Positions 25,056-34,309 are shown, counted from the first letter of the stretch. The stretch is 58,032 nt of DNA from F23-B02 sp963650165 (GCA_963650165.1 CAVJKX010000011.1:1-58032); one strand, 5' to 3'. Made by a program: numbers and translations. Notes: generated by a model not told the origin, from the letters alone.

Positions 25056-25085
25056 AAGGAGCAGCTCCGGCTGCTCCTTTTTTAT
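25056..25085 (+). terminator. Intrinsic terminator of NSS copy 1
   Basis: AAGGAGCAGC/GCTGCTCCTT with a TCCG loop, followed by TTTTTT. A closely similar hairpin ends copy 2. Confidence 0.9.
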
Positions 25086-25247
25086 GCTGCAAGGCCGCAT
25101 GTGCGGCTTCTTTTTTATGCTCTGCGCCTTTATATTTTCCAAACGCTTTTTTGTTCGGCATATACGATTTGATAATATCCATATTAAACGGATTTATAGC
25201 CGAACCCCGCCTTATAAGCGTAAAACCGCTAAGGAAATTAACACGAT

Positions 25248-25478
25248 TTTGACCTATTTGTTAACGCCTTACTGGGCCATGCAGGCATTTTCGAGCTATT
25301 TTTACCATGCTTATGAACAAATTATTGCCGTAATTGATGCAAAACATATAAATTCGTGTAAAGAGATTATTAACGCGTGTTAAGAACGAGTTAATTTCAG
25401 TGTAAAGCTATTGTAATCAAATTTTTAACAGATACAATAGACTCCAGCGAAAGCATTTCAAACAAAGGAGAGAAAGTT
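25248..25478 (+). repeat. Duplicated 5' region of the second NSS transporter gene
   Basis: Counterpart of 23250-23477. Its promoter is TTGTAA (25411-25416), 16-base spacer, TACAAT (25433-25438), with the same AAAGGAGAGAAAGTT ribosome-binding site. The promoter and ribosome-binding site are the best-conserved parts, so both copies should be expressed alike. Nothing else is seen between 25086 and 25248. Confidence 0.8.
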
Positions 25479-27035
25479 ATGGAAAACAATCGCGCAACAT
25501 TTGGCTCCAACTTTGGTTTCCTGATGGCCGCTATCGGCTCCGCCGTCGGCCTGGGCAACATTTGGGGCTTCCCGTACAAGATGGGTATGAGCGGCGGCTT
25601 CGCCTTCCTGCTCGTTTACCTTCTTCTTGCGGTCTTCGTAGGCCTCGCCGTTATGATCGGCGAATTCGTTATCGGTCGTAAGACCGGCCTGAGCCCCGTC
25701 GCGGCATACCGCAAGCTCAGCAAGAAGTACACATGGCTCGGCTACATGGCAGTCCTCTGCCCCTTCCTGGTCCTGTGCTTCTACTTCGTCCTTGGCGGCA
25801 TGGTCACCCGTTACGCACTCGGCTATCTGACCGCTATCTTCGGTTGGAACACCTGGAACACGGATGACATCTCCACCTACTTCGGCAGCTTCATCATGAA
25901 CGGCGGCCAGATGATCCTCTGGACCGCGATCTTCATCGCAATGAACGCATACATAGTTGCGGCAGGCGTTGAGGACGGCATCGAGAACTTCTGCAAGATC
26001 GGTATGCCGGCCCTGTTCGTAATGCTCATCATCGTTATCATCTACGTTGCATGCCAGCCCGGCGCAATGGGCGGCTACAAGTTCATGTTCGGCTGGAACA
26101 TCGAGCCTCTGAAGGAGGACTTCGCAAAGGTCCTCAAGACCGCCGCAGGTCAGATGTTCTTCTCACTGTCCCTCGGCATGGGCGCCATGATCAACTACGG
26201 CTCCTACCTGAAGAAGCAGGAGAACCTTCAGAAGAACGCCGTCATCGTCGTTATCTGCGATACCCTCGTTGCTATCATGGCCGGCATGATCGTTATGCCC
26301 GCATGCTACGCATTCCTCGGCGGCGAGACCACCTCCGGCCCGGGACTTCTGTTCCTGTCCATGCAGATCGTATTCGAGAAGATGGGTTACGTCGGCAACA
26401 TCATGGGCTTCCTGTTCTACTCCCTCGTCTTCATCGCAGCAATCTCCTCCTCCTTCTCCCTGCTCGAGGTCATCACCTCCTTCAAGGTCGACCAGAACGT
26501 TGCAGAGGGCAAGGCTCCCGGACGCAAAAAGTACGCTATCCTCTGCGCAGTCATCATCTTCGTATTCTGCCTGCCCACCTGCCTTGACGGTCTGGGCGCA
26601 GGCACCAACGGCGGCGCTGCAATAGGCAATCCTGCCGATATTCTCGGCATGCACTGGTCTGAGGCCGGCGACATCACCGAGTTTGCTGCCGATACAAACT
26701 ACTATGTAAAGGGTGACGACGGAATTTACACCGCTGTTGCGGCCGACGCGGCATTCGACGCATCCGAAACCTACTATCTCAACACCGCAAAGACATGGAA
26801 CGGCGACTGGCTCGACTTCTATGACATGCTCTCCGAAGGCATCATGATGCCGCTCGGCGCAATGGTAATGGCCTTCCTCATCGGCTGGGTCTGGAAGATC
26901 GACATGGTCGTTGAAGAGTGCGAGCAGGCAGGACACAAGTTCTGGGGCAAGACCTTCTTCAATATCTGCTACAAGGTCATCACTCCGCTCGGCATGGCTT
27001 TCGTTCTGTACGCACAGATCACCGACTTCTTCTAA
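25479..27035 (+). CDS. Sodium-dependent amino-acid symporter, NSS/SNF family, copy 2
   Basis: 518 residues, the same length as copy 1 and very similar throughout, including the LeuT-type start SNFGFLMAAIGSAVGLGNIWG and the extracellular insert (TNYYVKGDDGIYTAVAADA, AFDASETYYL). Differences cluster in the insert, the segment after the first spans (ISAYGG in copy 1, MGMSGG here) and the C-terminus. This suggests diverged substrate preference with kept regulation. It arose by tandem duplication with promoter and terminator. Confidence 0.92.
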   Translation: MENNRATFGSNFGFLMAAIGSAVGLGNIWGFPYKMGMSGGFAFLLVYLLLAVFVGLAVMIGEFVIGRKTGLSPVAAYRKLSKKYTWLGYMAVLCPFLVLCFYFVLGGMVTRYALGYLTAIFGWNTWNTDDISTYFGSFIMNGGQMILWTAIFIAMNAYIVAAGVEDGIENFCKIGMPALFVMLIIVIIYVACQPGAMGGYKFMFGWNIEPLKEDFAKVLKTAAGQMFFSLSLGMGAMINYGSYLKKQENLQKNAVIVVICDTLVAIMAGMIVMPACYAFLGGETTSGPGLLFLSMQIVFEKMGYVGNIMGFLFYSLVFIAAISSSFSLLEVITSFKVDQNVAEGKAPGRKKYAILCAVIIFVFCLPTCLDGLGAGTNGGAAIGNPADILGMHWSEAGDITEFAADTNYYVKGDDGIYTAVAADAAFDASETYYLNTAKTWNGDWLDFYDMLSEGIMMPLGAMVMAFLIGWVWKIDMVVEECEQAGHKFWGKTFFNICYKVITPLGMAFVLYAQITDFF

Positions 27036-27059
27036 ACCGCAGCATAACATAACAGCTTT

Positions 27060-27087
27060 AAGGAGCAGCCGCACGGCTGCTCCTTTT
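27060..27087 (+). terminator. Intrinsic terminator of NSS copy 2
   Basis: AAGGAGCAGCC/GGCTGCTCCTT with a GCAC loop, ending in TTTT. Confidence 0.85.
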
Positions 27088-27100
27088 GTCGTCCCCATAT

Positions 27101-27137
27101 AAAAAAGCTCCCGAAGGGCAACGCCCGGGGGAGCTTT
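27101..27137 (-). terminator. Intrinsic terminator of the kinase-lectin gene
   Basis: On the minus strand AAAGCTCCC pairs with GGGAGCTTT around an inner GGGC/GCCC helix, followed by TTTATA. Confidence 0.8.
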
Positions 27138-27146
27138 GAAAATTTA

Positions 27147-28553
27147 TTATCCTATCTGGCAGATATACGCTATTCTGCCGCTGTAGAAGGCTGAATAGCT
27201 TGCAAGGGGATCTGCGCGGCTGTCGTTATAAAGCCAGGTGCCGTCCGACTGCTTTACGAGCATGACGTAGTTTTCCGCCGCGCCGTCGTAGGAGTCGGTC
27301 ACGGACGGCTCGCCCTGCGCCCAGGCATAGAAGTCGCTGCTCTGTCCGTCGGCCCATTTCATCTGCCCGTCGGCATCGCGGTACGCGCCGATCCAGACAT
27401 ACTGTGCGTTGCAGTCGGCAAGGAGCTGGCATATCTGCTCATAATCGGCCTCGTCCTTTATCGTCGCAAGGTGGCCGCCGAGCGCTTTACACTGCGCCTC
27501 GGCCTCATCCCAGCTAAGATCCTCGGTGTACAGAATATACTGTACGCCGGCGGGAGCCTTGCTCGGTTCGGTGGTCTGCACAGGTCCGGCAGTCGGCGCC
27601 GCCGTGGGCTGCGGGCTCTGCGACTGCACGACGGGCTGCGCCGCGTCAATATTTATGCCGTCGCGCGCAAATCCCACTCCGACGAGCAGTAGGCTTATCA
27701 CCGCAAGCGCTGCGGCCGAACGGCGCGCGGAGCGCTTTTCATGTATCGTGCGCGCGGGCTTTGCCGCTGCCGGCGGTACGGCTTCGGGGGCTTTTACCTC
27801 CGCTGCTTTTGCCTTGGGAGCCTTCGCCTCTGGCTTGGGTTCTGCCTCTTCCTTTTTTTCCGGCTTGGGTTCCGGCTTTTTCTCCGGTTTGGGTTCCGGC
27901 TTAGGTTCGGCCTTTTTGACCGGTTCGGGCTCCGGCTCCGGTTCTTTCACGGGCTCCGGTTCGGGTTCCGCAGCGGGTTCGGGCTGAAGTATATCCTCCG
28001 GCTCGTCGCCGCAGTAATCCCAAAGCGCCCTGAGCATATCATACGCATCTTCAAAGCGCTGCTCCGGCTCAAATGCAAGGGCGCGCTTTAATATCTCCTC
28101 AAGCTTTTCCGAAAGTCCCTCGGGCATCGGGAAGCTGTCGCCGCTCATGCGCCGCCGCAGGGCGTGGGCGCGTTTTTCCGCGCTCTGCTCAACATCCTCC
28201 GCGAAGGGGAGCTTTCCGCCGTTGAGACCGGCGTACATGATGAGCGCTATGGAATACACATCCGCCGCCGCGCTCTCCTCGCCGTTCCAGAACACCTCCG
28301 GCGCGAGATATTCAAGCTCTATCTTGGTCCAGCCGTTCTCGCCGCTTTTTCCGGCCTTTCCGACGGCGACGCGCCCATCCTCGGCAACATAGATATTGCC
28401 CGGACGTATGCCGCCCCGGAAGCCGTTTTCGCCGCACTCGGCGGCGGCTATGCGGCAGAGCTTTTTCGCAAGCTCAAGTATCTGCTGCTCTCCGCAGTCG
28501 GAGAGATTTCCGCTTTGCAGCTTTTGTGGGTCAAACACGGTGTTTTCTGCCAT
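27147..28553 (-). CDS. Membrane protein: degenerate kinase C-lobe, Pro/Glu/Lys linker, one transmembrane helix, C-type lectin domain
   Basis: 468 residues. Residues about 25-165 look like the C-lobe of a Hanks-type kinase: GGIRPGNIYV stands at the HRDLKPxN position, LEYLAPEVF gives the APE motif, and DVYSIALIMY and LKRALAFEPEQRF follow. The N-lobe, catalytic Asp and DFG motif are absent, so kinase activity is unlikely. About 175-265 is a Pro-Glu-Lys repeat linker. A transmembrane helix lies at about 282-300 (AALAVISLLLVGVGFA). The C-terminal 140 residues form a C-type lectin-like domain (LSWDEAEAQCKALGGHLATI, YVWIGAYR, WADG, FYAWAQGEPS). Predicted topology: pseudokinase inside, lectin outside. 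It may share a transcript with the lipoprotein gene 90 bases upstream. Confidence 0.82.
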   Translation of the reverse strand: MAENTVFDPQKLQSGNLSDCGEQQILELAKKLCRIAAAECGENGFRGGIRPGNIYVAEDGRVAVGKAGKSGENGWTKIELEYLAPEVFWNGEESAAADVYSIALIMYAGLNGGKLPFAEDVEQSAEKRAHALRRRMSGDSFPMPEGLSEKLEEILKRALAFEPEQRFEDAYDMLRALWDYCGDEPEDILQPEPAAEPEPEPVKEPEPEPEPVKKAEPKPEPKPEKKPEPKPEKKEEAEPKPEAKAPKAKAAEVKAPEAVPPAAAKPARTIHEKRSARRSAAALAVISLLLVGVGFARDGINIDAAQPVVQSQSPQPTAAPTAGPVQTTEPSKAPAGVQYILYTEDLSWDEAEAQCKALGGHLATIKDEADYEQICQLLADCNAQYVWIGAYRDADGQMKWADGQSSDFYAWAQGEPSVTDSYDGAAENYVMLVKQSDGTWLYNDSRADPLASYSAFYSGRIAYICQIG

Positions 28554-28643
28554 GCCGCACCTCCATATCAGTTTTTGCTGATTTACATAATATCACGGCA
28601 GCAGTGGCAAGTCAAACCATATTGTGCCCCATGTAAGGCAAAA

Positions 28644-29132
28644 CTAAAGCTTTGCACAGATATTTTCGGCAATGGTGTCGGCATTTTCGGCCATGACAAA
28701 GACGATATAGCCGTTTACCTCCTTCGTCACGGCGTTTTTTGCGATCTCGTACTGGTCGGCGAGATACTGATCAAAGTTATTCTCGATCTGCTCCTGATAG
28801 TCGGAAAGGTATTTGAGCACCGTGTCCTTTTTCCCGTCGGCGGGCTTTACGACGGCTATCGCGTAGGCCTGCACGTTCATAAGCGAGACGGACAGTGCTC
28901 CGCTTTTGAAGCTCGATGCGTCCCATTCCTGCCACTGCATGAAATCACTGATGTCGGCGCTGTCTCCGTCAAGCGCAGCGGCGGGATTGTACTCGGTCAT
29001 TTCTCCGCCGTTTTCGTTGATTATCGCGGCCAGCTCCTCACCTGTGAGCTCCGCTGCGGTGTTTGACGAACAGGCCGTGAGCACGCTCAGCAGCAGTACG
29101 GCGGCGATGATTGACGATAAAAGCTTTTTCAT
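28644..29132 (-). CDS. Lipoprotein of the DUF4358 type
   Basis: 162 residues. The lipobox signal is SVLTAC (Cys at about 21). The mature domain includes LMNVQAYAIAVVKPADGKKDTVLKYLSDYQEQIENNFDQYLADQYEIAKNA, which matches the pattern I associate with DUF4358 lipoproteins of clostridia. Function is unknown. It lies upstream of the kinase-lectin gene on the same strand and divergent from the thiamine pyrophosphokinase gene. Confidence 0.75.
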   Translation of the reverse strand: MKKLLSSIIAAVLLLSVLTACSSNTAAELTGEELAAIINENGGEMTEYNPAAALDGDSADISDFMQWQEWDASSFKSGALSVSLMNVQAYAIAVVKPADGKKDTVLKYLSDYQEQIENNFDQYLADQYEIAKNAVTKEVNGYIVFVMAENADTIAENICAKL

Positions 29133-29217
29133 TTTTTCTTTTCCTTTCGTTTGCGGGCTTTTATTTTGTGCCCGGCTATGGTATTATTAATTGTTAAACA
29201 GCACTCTGGAGGCAGTC

Positions 29218-29850
29218 ATGAACGGACATGAATGTTACATAATCGGCGCGGGCGACTTTTTCGGTCTGCGCGACGAGCCGGACGACAGCGACTATGTCAT
29301 AGCCGCCGACGCGGGCTTTGAATACTGCGAAAAAAACTGCATCATACCAGACCTCGTACTCGGCGACTTCGACTCGCTTGGCAAAGTGCCCAAGCACCCG
29401 AACGTCATGCAGCTTCCCGTCGAGAAGGACGATACGGACACGATGTTTGCCGTGAAGCTCGGCCTTGAAAAGGGCTACAGGCGCTTTTACATCTACGGCG
29501 GGCTCGGCGGCAAGAGACCGGATCACACGATGGCCAATCTTCAGGCGCTGATGTATCTTTTAAGCCACGGTGCGCGCGGCTGGCTGTTCGGCGAAAGCTA
29601 TGTCTGGACGGCGATAGAAAGCTCCTCCCTGCGGATAGAGGGCGAGGGCGACGTTTCGGTATTCTGCATAAGCGGCAGGGCCGAGGGCGTTACGATCAAA
29701 GGGCTTAAGTATGAGACGGACAATGTCGGGATAAGTTCCGACTTTCCTCTCGGCGTGAGCAACAGCTTCGTCATGCCGGAAGCGGAGATCAGCGTGCGAA
29801 ACGGCAGGCTTTTAATTATGTACGGTATAAAGGTGAACGAAATTGACTGA
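29218..29850 (+). CDS. thiN: Thiamine pyrophosphokinase
   Basis: 210 residues from ATG 29218, with GGAGG seven bases upstream. Diagnostic motifs are the ATP/Mg motif LVLGDFDSLG (about 45-54), EKDDTDTMFAVKLGL and GGLGGKRPDHTMANLQAL. The C-terminal beta domain binds thiamine. It converts thiamine plus ATP to thiamine pyrophosphate and AMP. No TPP riboswitch is visible in the short upstream gap. The 3' end overlaps the mnmG start by 8 bases. Confidence 0.93.
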   Translation: MNGHECYIIGAGDFFGLRDEPDDSDYVIAADAGFEYCEKNCIIPDLVLGDFDSLGKVPKHPNVMQLPVEKDDTDTMFAVKLGLEKGYRRFYIYGGLGGKRPDHTMANLQALMYLLSHGARGWLFGESYVWTAIESSSLRIEGEGDVSVFCISGRAEGVTIKGLKYETDNVGISSDFPLGVSNSFVMPEAEISVRNGRLLIMYGIKVNEID

Positions 29851-31714
29851 ATACAATGCGGGAAAATGCGATATAGCCGTCATCGGCGCGGGACACGCGG
29901 GTATCGAGGCCGCGCTTGCCGCCGCGCGGATGGGGCTTGATACGATATGCTTTGCAATAAACCTCGACAGCATAGGCAATATGCCCTGCAACCCCGCCAT
30001 AGGCGGCACTGGCAAGGGGCATCTTGTGCGCGAGCTGGACGCTCTGGGCGGCGAGATGGCAAAGGCCGCCGACAAGGCCTGCATACAGTACCGTATGCTC
30101 AACCGCGGCAAGGGTCCGGCTGTGCACTCGCTGCGTGCGCAGGCCGACAGGCGCAGGTATCAGGAGGTCATGAAGCTCACGCTCGAGGATCAGGAGAACC
30201 TGCGCGTAAAGCAGGCGGAGGTCGTAGAGATACGCACGGAAAACGGCGCGGTGAGCGCAGTTAAGACGCACACGGGCGCGGTGTATTACTGCCGCGCGGC
30301 CGTCGTCGCCTGCGGAACATATCTCGACGGCAGAACGATAGTCGGCGACGTTATCCGCTCCTCGGGTCCCGACGGGCTGGCCGCGGCAAAGGGTCTCACC
30401 CCCTGCCTCAGGGCGCTGGGGCTTTCCATGCGCCGCTTCAAGACCGGCACACCGCCGAGAGTGAACGCGCACAGCGTCGATTTCTCGAAAATGGAGCTTC
30501 AGCCGGGCGACAGCGAGCCCGAGGGCTTTTCCTTTGAAACGCTCTCTCCGCCGGAAAACAAGGCCGTGTGCTACCTTACCTACACCAACGAGCGCACGCA
30601 CAGGATAATACTCGACAATATTGACCGCAGCCCCATATATTCCGGCGTTATCGAGGGCATCGGCCCGCGCTACTGTCCGAGCATCGAGACGAAGATAATG
30701 ACCTTCCGCGACAAGCCGCGCCATCAGCTTTTCATCGAGCCCATGGGTCTCGGCACACAGGAGCTTTACATTCAGGGTCTGTCCTCCTCACTGCCGGAGG
30801 ACGTGCAGGTACAGATGCTGCACACGATAGCCGGGCTTGAGCACGCCGAGATGACCCGCTGCGCCTACGCCATCGAATACGACTGCGTCGATCCCACGGA
30901 GCTGTACCCCACGCTGGAGACGAAGAAGGTCGCAAATCTTTACGGTGCCGGGCAGTTCAACGGCTCGTCGGGCTACGAGGAGGCCGCCGTTCAGGGCTTT
31001 GTCGCAGGCGTCAACGCCGCATTGAAGCTGCGCGGCGAGGAGTCCATGATACTGCGCCGCTCCGACGGATATATCGGAACGCTCATAGACGATCTCGTCA
31101 CCAAGGGCACGAACGAGCCCTACCGCATGATGACCTCGCGCAGCGAATACAGGCTGCTGCACAGGCAGGATAACGCCGACGAGCGTCTTTGCGGCATCGG
31201 CCTGCGCATAGGGCTCGTATCGCGCGAGCGCTACGACGCCGTGCAGGAAAAATACGCCGAGGTCGCGCGCGAGATAAAAAGGCTCGAAAGGACCCATATC
31301 GCGCCTTCGGAAAAGCTCAACGCCTATCTTGCGGAAAACGGCACCGCGCCGGTAGCGAGCGGCGCGTCCCTTGCCGAGCTGATACGCCGTCCGCAGCTGA
31401 GCTACGAGGGGCTTGCGCCCTTTGACCCGGAGCGTCCTTCGCTTCCGCGCTCCGTGCGGTACGAGGCGGAGATAAGCCTCAAGTACGAGGGCTATATAAA
31501 GCGCCAGCTCAAGCAGGTCGAGGATTTCGCCGGTATGGAGGGCAGGCTTCTGCCGGACGATATAGACTACGACGAGGTCACCGGTCTGCGCCTTGAGGCG
31601 CGCGAAAAGCTCAAAAAGATCAGGCCGCGCTCCTTCGGTCAGGCAAGCCGCATATCCGGCGTGTCTCCGGCGGATATATCGGTGCTGATGGTCTGGATGG
31701 AGGGCAGAAGATGA
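29843..31714 (+). CDS. mnmG: tRNA uridine-5-carboxymethylaminomethyl modification enzyme MnmG
   Basis: 623 residues, the usual length. The FAD-binding motif VIGAGHAGIEAALAAARMG is at the start, followed by NMPCNPAIGGTGKGHLVRELDALGGEM and a conserved LNRGKGPAVHSLRAQADR. The C-terminal helical domain ends with RPRSFGQASRISGVSPADISVLMVW. With MnmE it installs the cmnm5 group on U34 of tRNAs; MnmE is not in this window. The start appears to be TTG (29843) with AAAGGTG seven bases upstream, inside the end of the previous gene. The stop overlaps mnmA. Confidence 0.95.
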   Translation: MTEYNAGKCDIAVIGAGHAGIEAALAAARMGLDTICFAINLDSIGNMPCNPAIGGTGKGHLVRELDALGGEMAKAADKACIQYRMLNRGKGPAVHSLRAQADRRRYQEVMKLTLEDQENLRVKQAEVVEIRTENGAVSAVKTHTGAVYYCRAAVVACGTYLDGRTIVGDVIRSSGPDGLAAAKGLTPCLRALGLSMRRFKTGTPPRVNAHSVDFSKMELQPGDSEPEGFSFETLSPPENKAVCYLTYTNERTHRIILDNIDRSPIYSGVIEGIGPRYCPSIETKIMTFRDKPRHQLFIEPMGLGTQELYIQGLSSSLPEDVQVQMLHTIAGLEHAEMTRCAYAIEYDCVDPTELYPTLETKKVANLYGAGQFNGSSGYEEAAVQGFVAGVNAALKLRGEESMILRRSDGYIGTLIDDLVTKGTNEPYRMMTSRSEYRLLHRQDNADERLCGIGLRIGLVSRERYDAVQEKYAEVAREIKRLERTHIAPSEKLNAYLAENGTAPVASGASLAELIRRPQLSYEGLAPFDPERPSLPRSVRYEAEISLKYEGYIKRQLKQVEDFAGMEGRLLPDDIDYDEVTGLRLEAREKLKKIRPRSFGQASRISGVSPADISVLMVWMEGRR

Positions 31715-32706
31715 AAAAGGTCGTACTCGGCTTTTCCGGCGGCGTTGACTCTGCGGTCTGTGCGCGTCTGCTGAAGGACTCAGGCTTTGAGGTGCACGGT
31801 CTTTACATGGACAACACCGATGAGCATGCCCTTGCCGATGCCGTGAACACGGCCGAGTTTATCGGCATCCCGCTTGAGGTGCGCGACGTGCACGGCGAGC
31901 TTGAGGAGCGCGTGTGCTCGCGCTTTGCAGAGAGCTATCTCCGGGGCGAGACGCCGAACCCCTGCATTATATGCAATCCCACGCTCAAATTCAAGACTCT
32001 GCTCGACTTTGCCGATAAGATCGGCGCCGACTGCATCGCCACCGGCCACTACGCGCGGGCGGAAAACGGCGTTTTATACAAGGGCATGCCGTCAAACGAT
32101 CAGAGCTATATGCTCTGCCGCATACGCCGCGAGCAGCTCGCCAGGCTCACGCTGCCGCTCGGCAGGCTTGAAAAAACGCAGGTGCGCAGGCTTGCCGAGA
32201 GCTTCGGTCTGCCGGTCGCGCACAAGCCCGACAGCATGGAGATATGCTTTATCCCGGATAAGGACTACATATCATGGCTCGCGGCAAGAGCCGCTCTCCC
32301 CCCTGCCGGAGACTTTGTTTTCCATGGCGAGGTCATCGGCCGTCACGAGGGCATACACCGTTACACTGTGGGGCAGCGCCGCGCGGGGCTGTATAACGGC
32401 CGCAAGCTGTATATCTCTGCGATAAACGTCGAAAAAAACGAGATCGAGCTCGCCCTGTGGGAGGAGCTTTTCAAAACCGAGGTGATCGCACGGGATTTCA
32501 ACTGGCTGTGCGAGGCGCCGGGCGGCCCCGTTCGTGCCTCGGTGCGCGTGCGGCACACCAAGTGGGAAAACCCGCCCTGCACCGCTTATATCGAGGGCGA
32601 AACGGTGCGCATCGTCTGCGACGAGCCCGTGCGGGCGCCCGCACGCGGACAGTCGGCCGTATTATACGACGGCGAACGCGTTCTCGGCGGCGGCTTCATC
32701 GTATGA
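31711..32706 (+). CDS. mnmA: tRNA-specific 2-thiouridylase MnmA
   Basis: 331 residues, slightly short for MnmA (usually about 355-370). The PP-loop motif is GFSGGVDSAVCARLL. The catalytic Cys pair is Cys88 (NPCIICNPTLKF) and Cys179 (SMEICFIPD). The TGHYAR and YTVGQRRAGL motifs are intact. It adds sulfur to C2 of U34 using persulfide from a desulfurase such as the IscS at 15.8 kb. Coupled to mnmG by a 4-base overlap; both enzymes modify the same wobble uridine. Confidence 0.94.
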   Translation: MKKVVLGFSGGVDSAVCARLLKDSGFEVHGLYMDNTDEHALADAVNTAEFIGIPLEVRDVHGELEERVCSRFAESYLRGETPNPCIICNPTLKFKTLLDFADKIGADCIATGHYARAENGVLYKGMPSNDQSYMLCRIRREQLARLTLPLGRLEKTQVRRLAESFGLPVAHKPDSMEICFIPDKDYISWLAARAALPPAGDFVFHGEVIGRHEGIHRYTVGQRRAGLYNGRKLYISAINVEKNEIELALWEELFKTEVIARDFNWLCEAPGGPVRASVRVRHTKWENPPCTAYIEGETVRIVCDEPVRAPARGQSAVLYDGERVLGGGFIV

Positions 32707-32731
32707 CAACGCATCTCATGAAAACCGTCGC

Positions 32732-32770
32732 AAAAACCGTCAATTTGTCACTTGACGGTTTTATTCTTTT
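32732..32770 (+). terminator. Intrinsic terminator after mnmA
   Basis: AAAACCGTCAA/TTGACGGTTTT followed by ATTCTTTT, separating the thiN-mnmG-mnmA transcript from guaB. Confidence 0.85.
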
Positions 32771-32813
32771 GTGAGAAAATATCGTTTAATATTTGATGAT
32801 AAGGAGAAGCAAT

Positions 32814-34304
32814 ATGGCGATTTATTTTAACGAACCCTCGAGAACCTTCAGCGAATATCTTCTCATCCCCGGCTACACGAGCGAGGACTGCATCCCCGAT
32901 AAGGTCAGCCTCAGGACCCCCCTTGTGAAGTTCAAAAAGGGCGAAGAGCCCGCGCTGAGTCTCAATGTGCCGTTTGCGTCGGCCATCATGCAGTCCGTTT
33001 CCAACGACACGATGGCGATCGCTCTGGCCAAAGAGGGCGGCATATCGTTCATATACGGCTCCCAGTCGATAGAGGACGAGGCGGCGATGGTGGCCCGCGT
33101 AAAGAGCTACAAGGCAGGCTTCGTTCCCAGTGCATCGAACCTCGCTCCCGACGCGACGCTCAGGGACGTGCTCGAGCTCAAGGAGCTCAAGGGCTACTCC
33201 ACCATGGCGGTCACCTCCGACGGCTCGGCCACCGGCAGGCTGCTCGGCATAGTTTCCAGCCGCGACTACCGCGTATCGCGCATGGAGCTCACGACCCCCG
33301 TGTCCGAGTTCATGACGCCGCTGGAAAAGCTCGTCACAGCACCCGAGGGCACCTCACTCAAGGAGGCAAACGACATAATCTGGGATCACAAGCTCAATTC
33401 CCTGCCCATTGTCGATGCCGAGGGCAAGCTGCTCTACTTCGTTTTCCGCAAGGACTACGCAGAGCACAAGAATAACCCCAACGAGATCCTCGACGATCAC
33501 AAGCGCTATATCGTCGGCGCGGGCATAAACAGCCGCGACTACGCCGAGCGCGTTCCGGCCCTCATCGACGCGGGCGCGGACGTTCTGTGCATCGACTCCT
33601 CCGAGGGTTTCTCCTGCTGGCAGAAAAAGACCATCGACTTCATCCGCGAAAGATACGGCGACAGCGTCAAGGTAGGCGCGGGCAACGTCGTTGACGCGGA
33701 CGGCTTCCGCTTCCTGGCCGAGGCGGGCGCGGACTTTGTCAAGGTTGGCATCGGCGGCGGCTCGATCTGCATAACGCGCGAGACCAAGGGCATCGGCCGC
33801 GGCCAGGCAACGGCGCTCATCGAGGTTGCTGCCGCCCGTGACGAGTATTTCGAGAAAACCGGCGTGTACGTCCCCATCTGCTCGGACGGCGGCCTCGTGC
33901 ACGACTATCACATGACCCTGGCGCTGGCAATGGGCGCCGACTTCCTCATGATGGGCAGATACTTTGCCCGCTTCGACGAAAGCCCCACGGCAAAGCTCAT
34001 CGTAAACGGCAGCTACGTCAAGGAGTACTGGGGCGAGGGCTCGAACCGCGCGCGCAACTGGCAGCGCTACGATCTCGGCGGTCAGAGCAAGCTCAGCTTC
34101 GAGGAGGGCGTCGATTCCTACGTCACCTACGCGGGCCCGCTGCACGACAACCTCGAAAAGAGCGTTTACAAGATAAAGTCCACCATGTGCAACTGCGGCG
34201 TGACCAATCTTTCCGACTTAAAGCGCGACGCAAAGCTCACGCTCGTGTCCTCCGTCAGCATCGTCGAGGGCGGCAGCCACGACGTTATACTCAAGAACAA
34301 CTGA
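32814..34304 (+). CDS. guaB: IMP dehydrogenase
   Basis: 496 residues from ATG 32814 (AAGGAG upstream). The two CBS domains lie at about 100-215 (LGIVSSRDYRVSRMELTTPVSEFMT). The catalytic loop GIGGGSICITRE contains the nucleophile Cys319, and the phosphate-binding SDGGLVHDYH and MGRYFARFDE follow. It oxidises IMP to XMP with NAD+, committing purines to GTP. The GGGS loop differs from the common GPGS form. It is monocistronic between two terminators. With xpt and the nucleoside importer it completes a guanine-nucleotide theme in the window. Confidence 0.93.
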   Translation: MAIYFNEPSRTFSEYLLIPGYTSEDCIPDKVSLRTPLVKFKKGEEPALSLNVPFASAIMQSVSNDTMAIALAKEGGISFIYGSQSIEDEAAMVARVKSYKAGFVPSASNLAPDATLRDVLELKELKGYSTMAVTSDGSATGRLLGIVSSRDYRVSRMELTTPVSEFMTPLEKLVTAPEGTSLKEANDIIWDHKLNSLPIVDAEGKLLYFVFRKDYAEHKNNPNEILDDHKRYIVGAGINSRDYAERVPALIDAGADVLCIDSSEGFSCWQKKTIDFIRERYGDSVKVGAGNVVDADGFRFLAEAGADFVKVGIGGGSICITRETKGIGRGQATALIEVAAARDEYFEKTGVYVPICSDGGLVHDYHMTLALAMGADFLMMGRYFARFDESPTAKLIVNGSYVKEYWGEGSNRARNWQRYDLGGQSKLSFEEGVDSYVTYAGPLHDNLEKSVYKIKSTMCNCGVTNLSDLKRDAKLTLVSSVSIVEGGSHDVILKNN

Positions 34305-34309
34305 TATCA

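Noticed and set aside
27830..27990. Short tandem repeats resembling a CRISPR or satellite
   Set aside because: They are in-frame Pro-Glu-Lys codon repeats of the linker in the kinase-lectin protein; there are no spacers.
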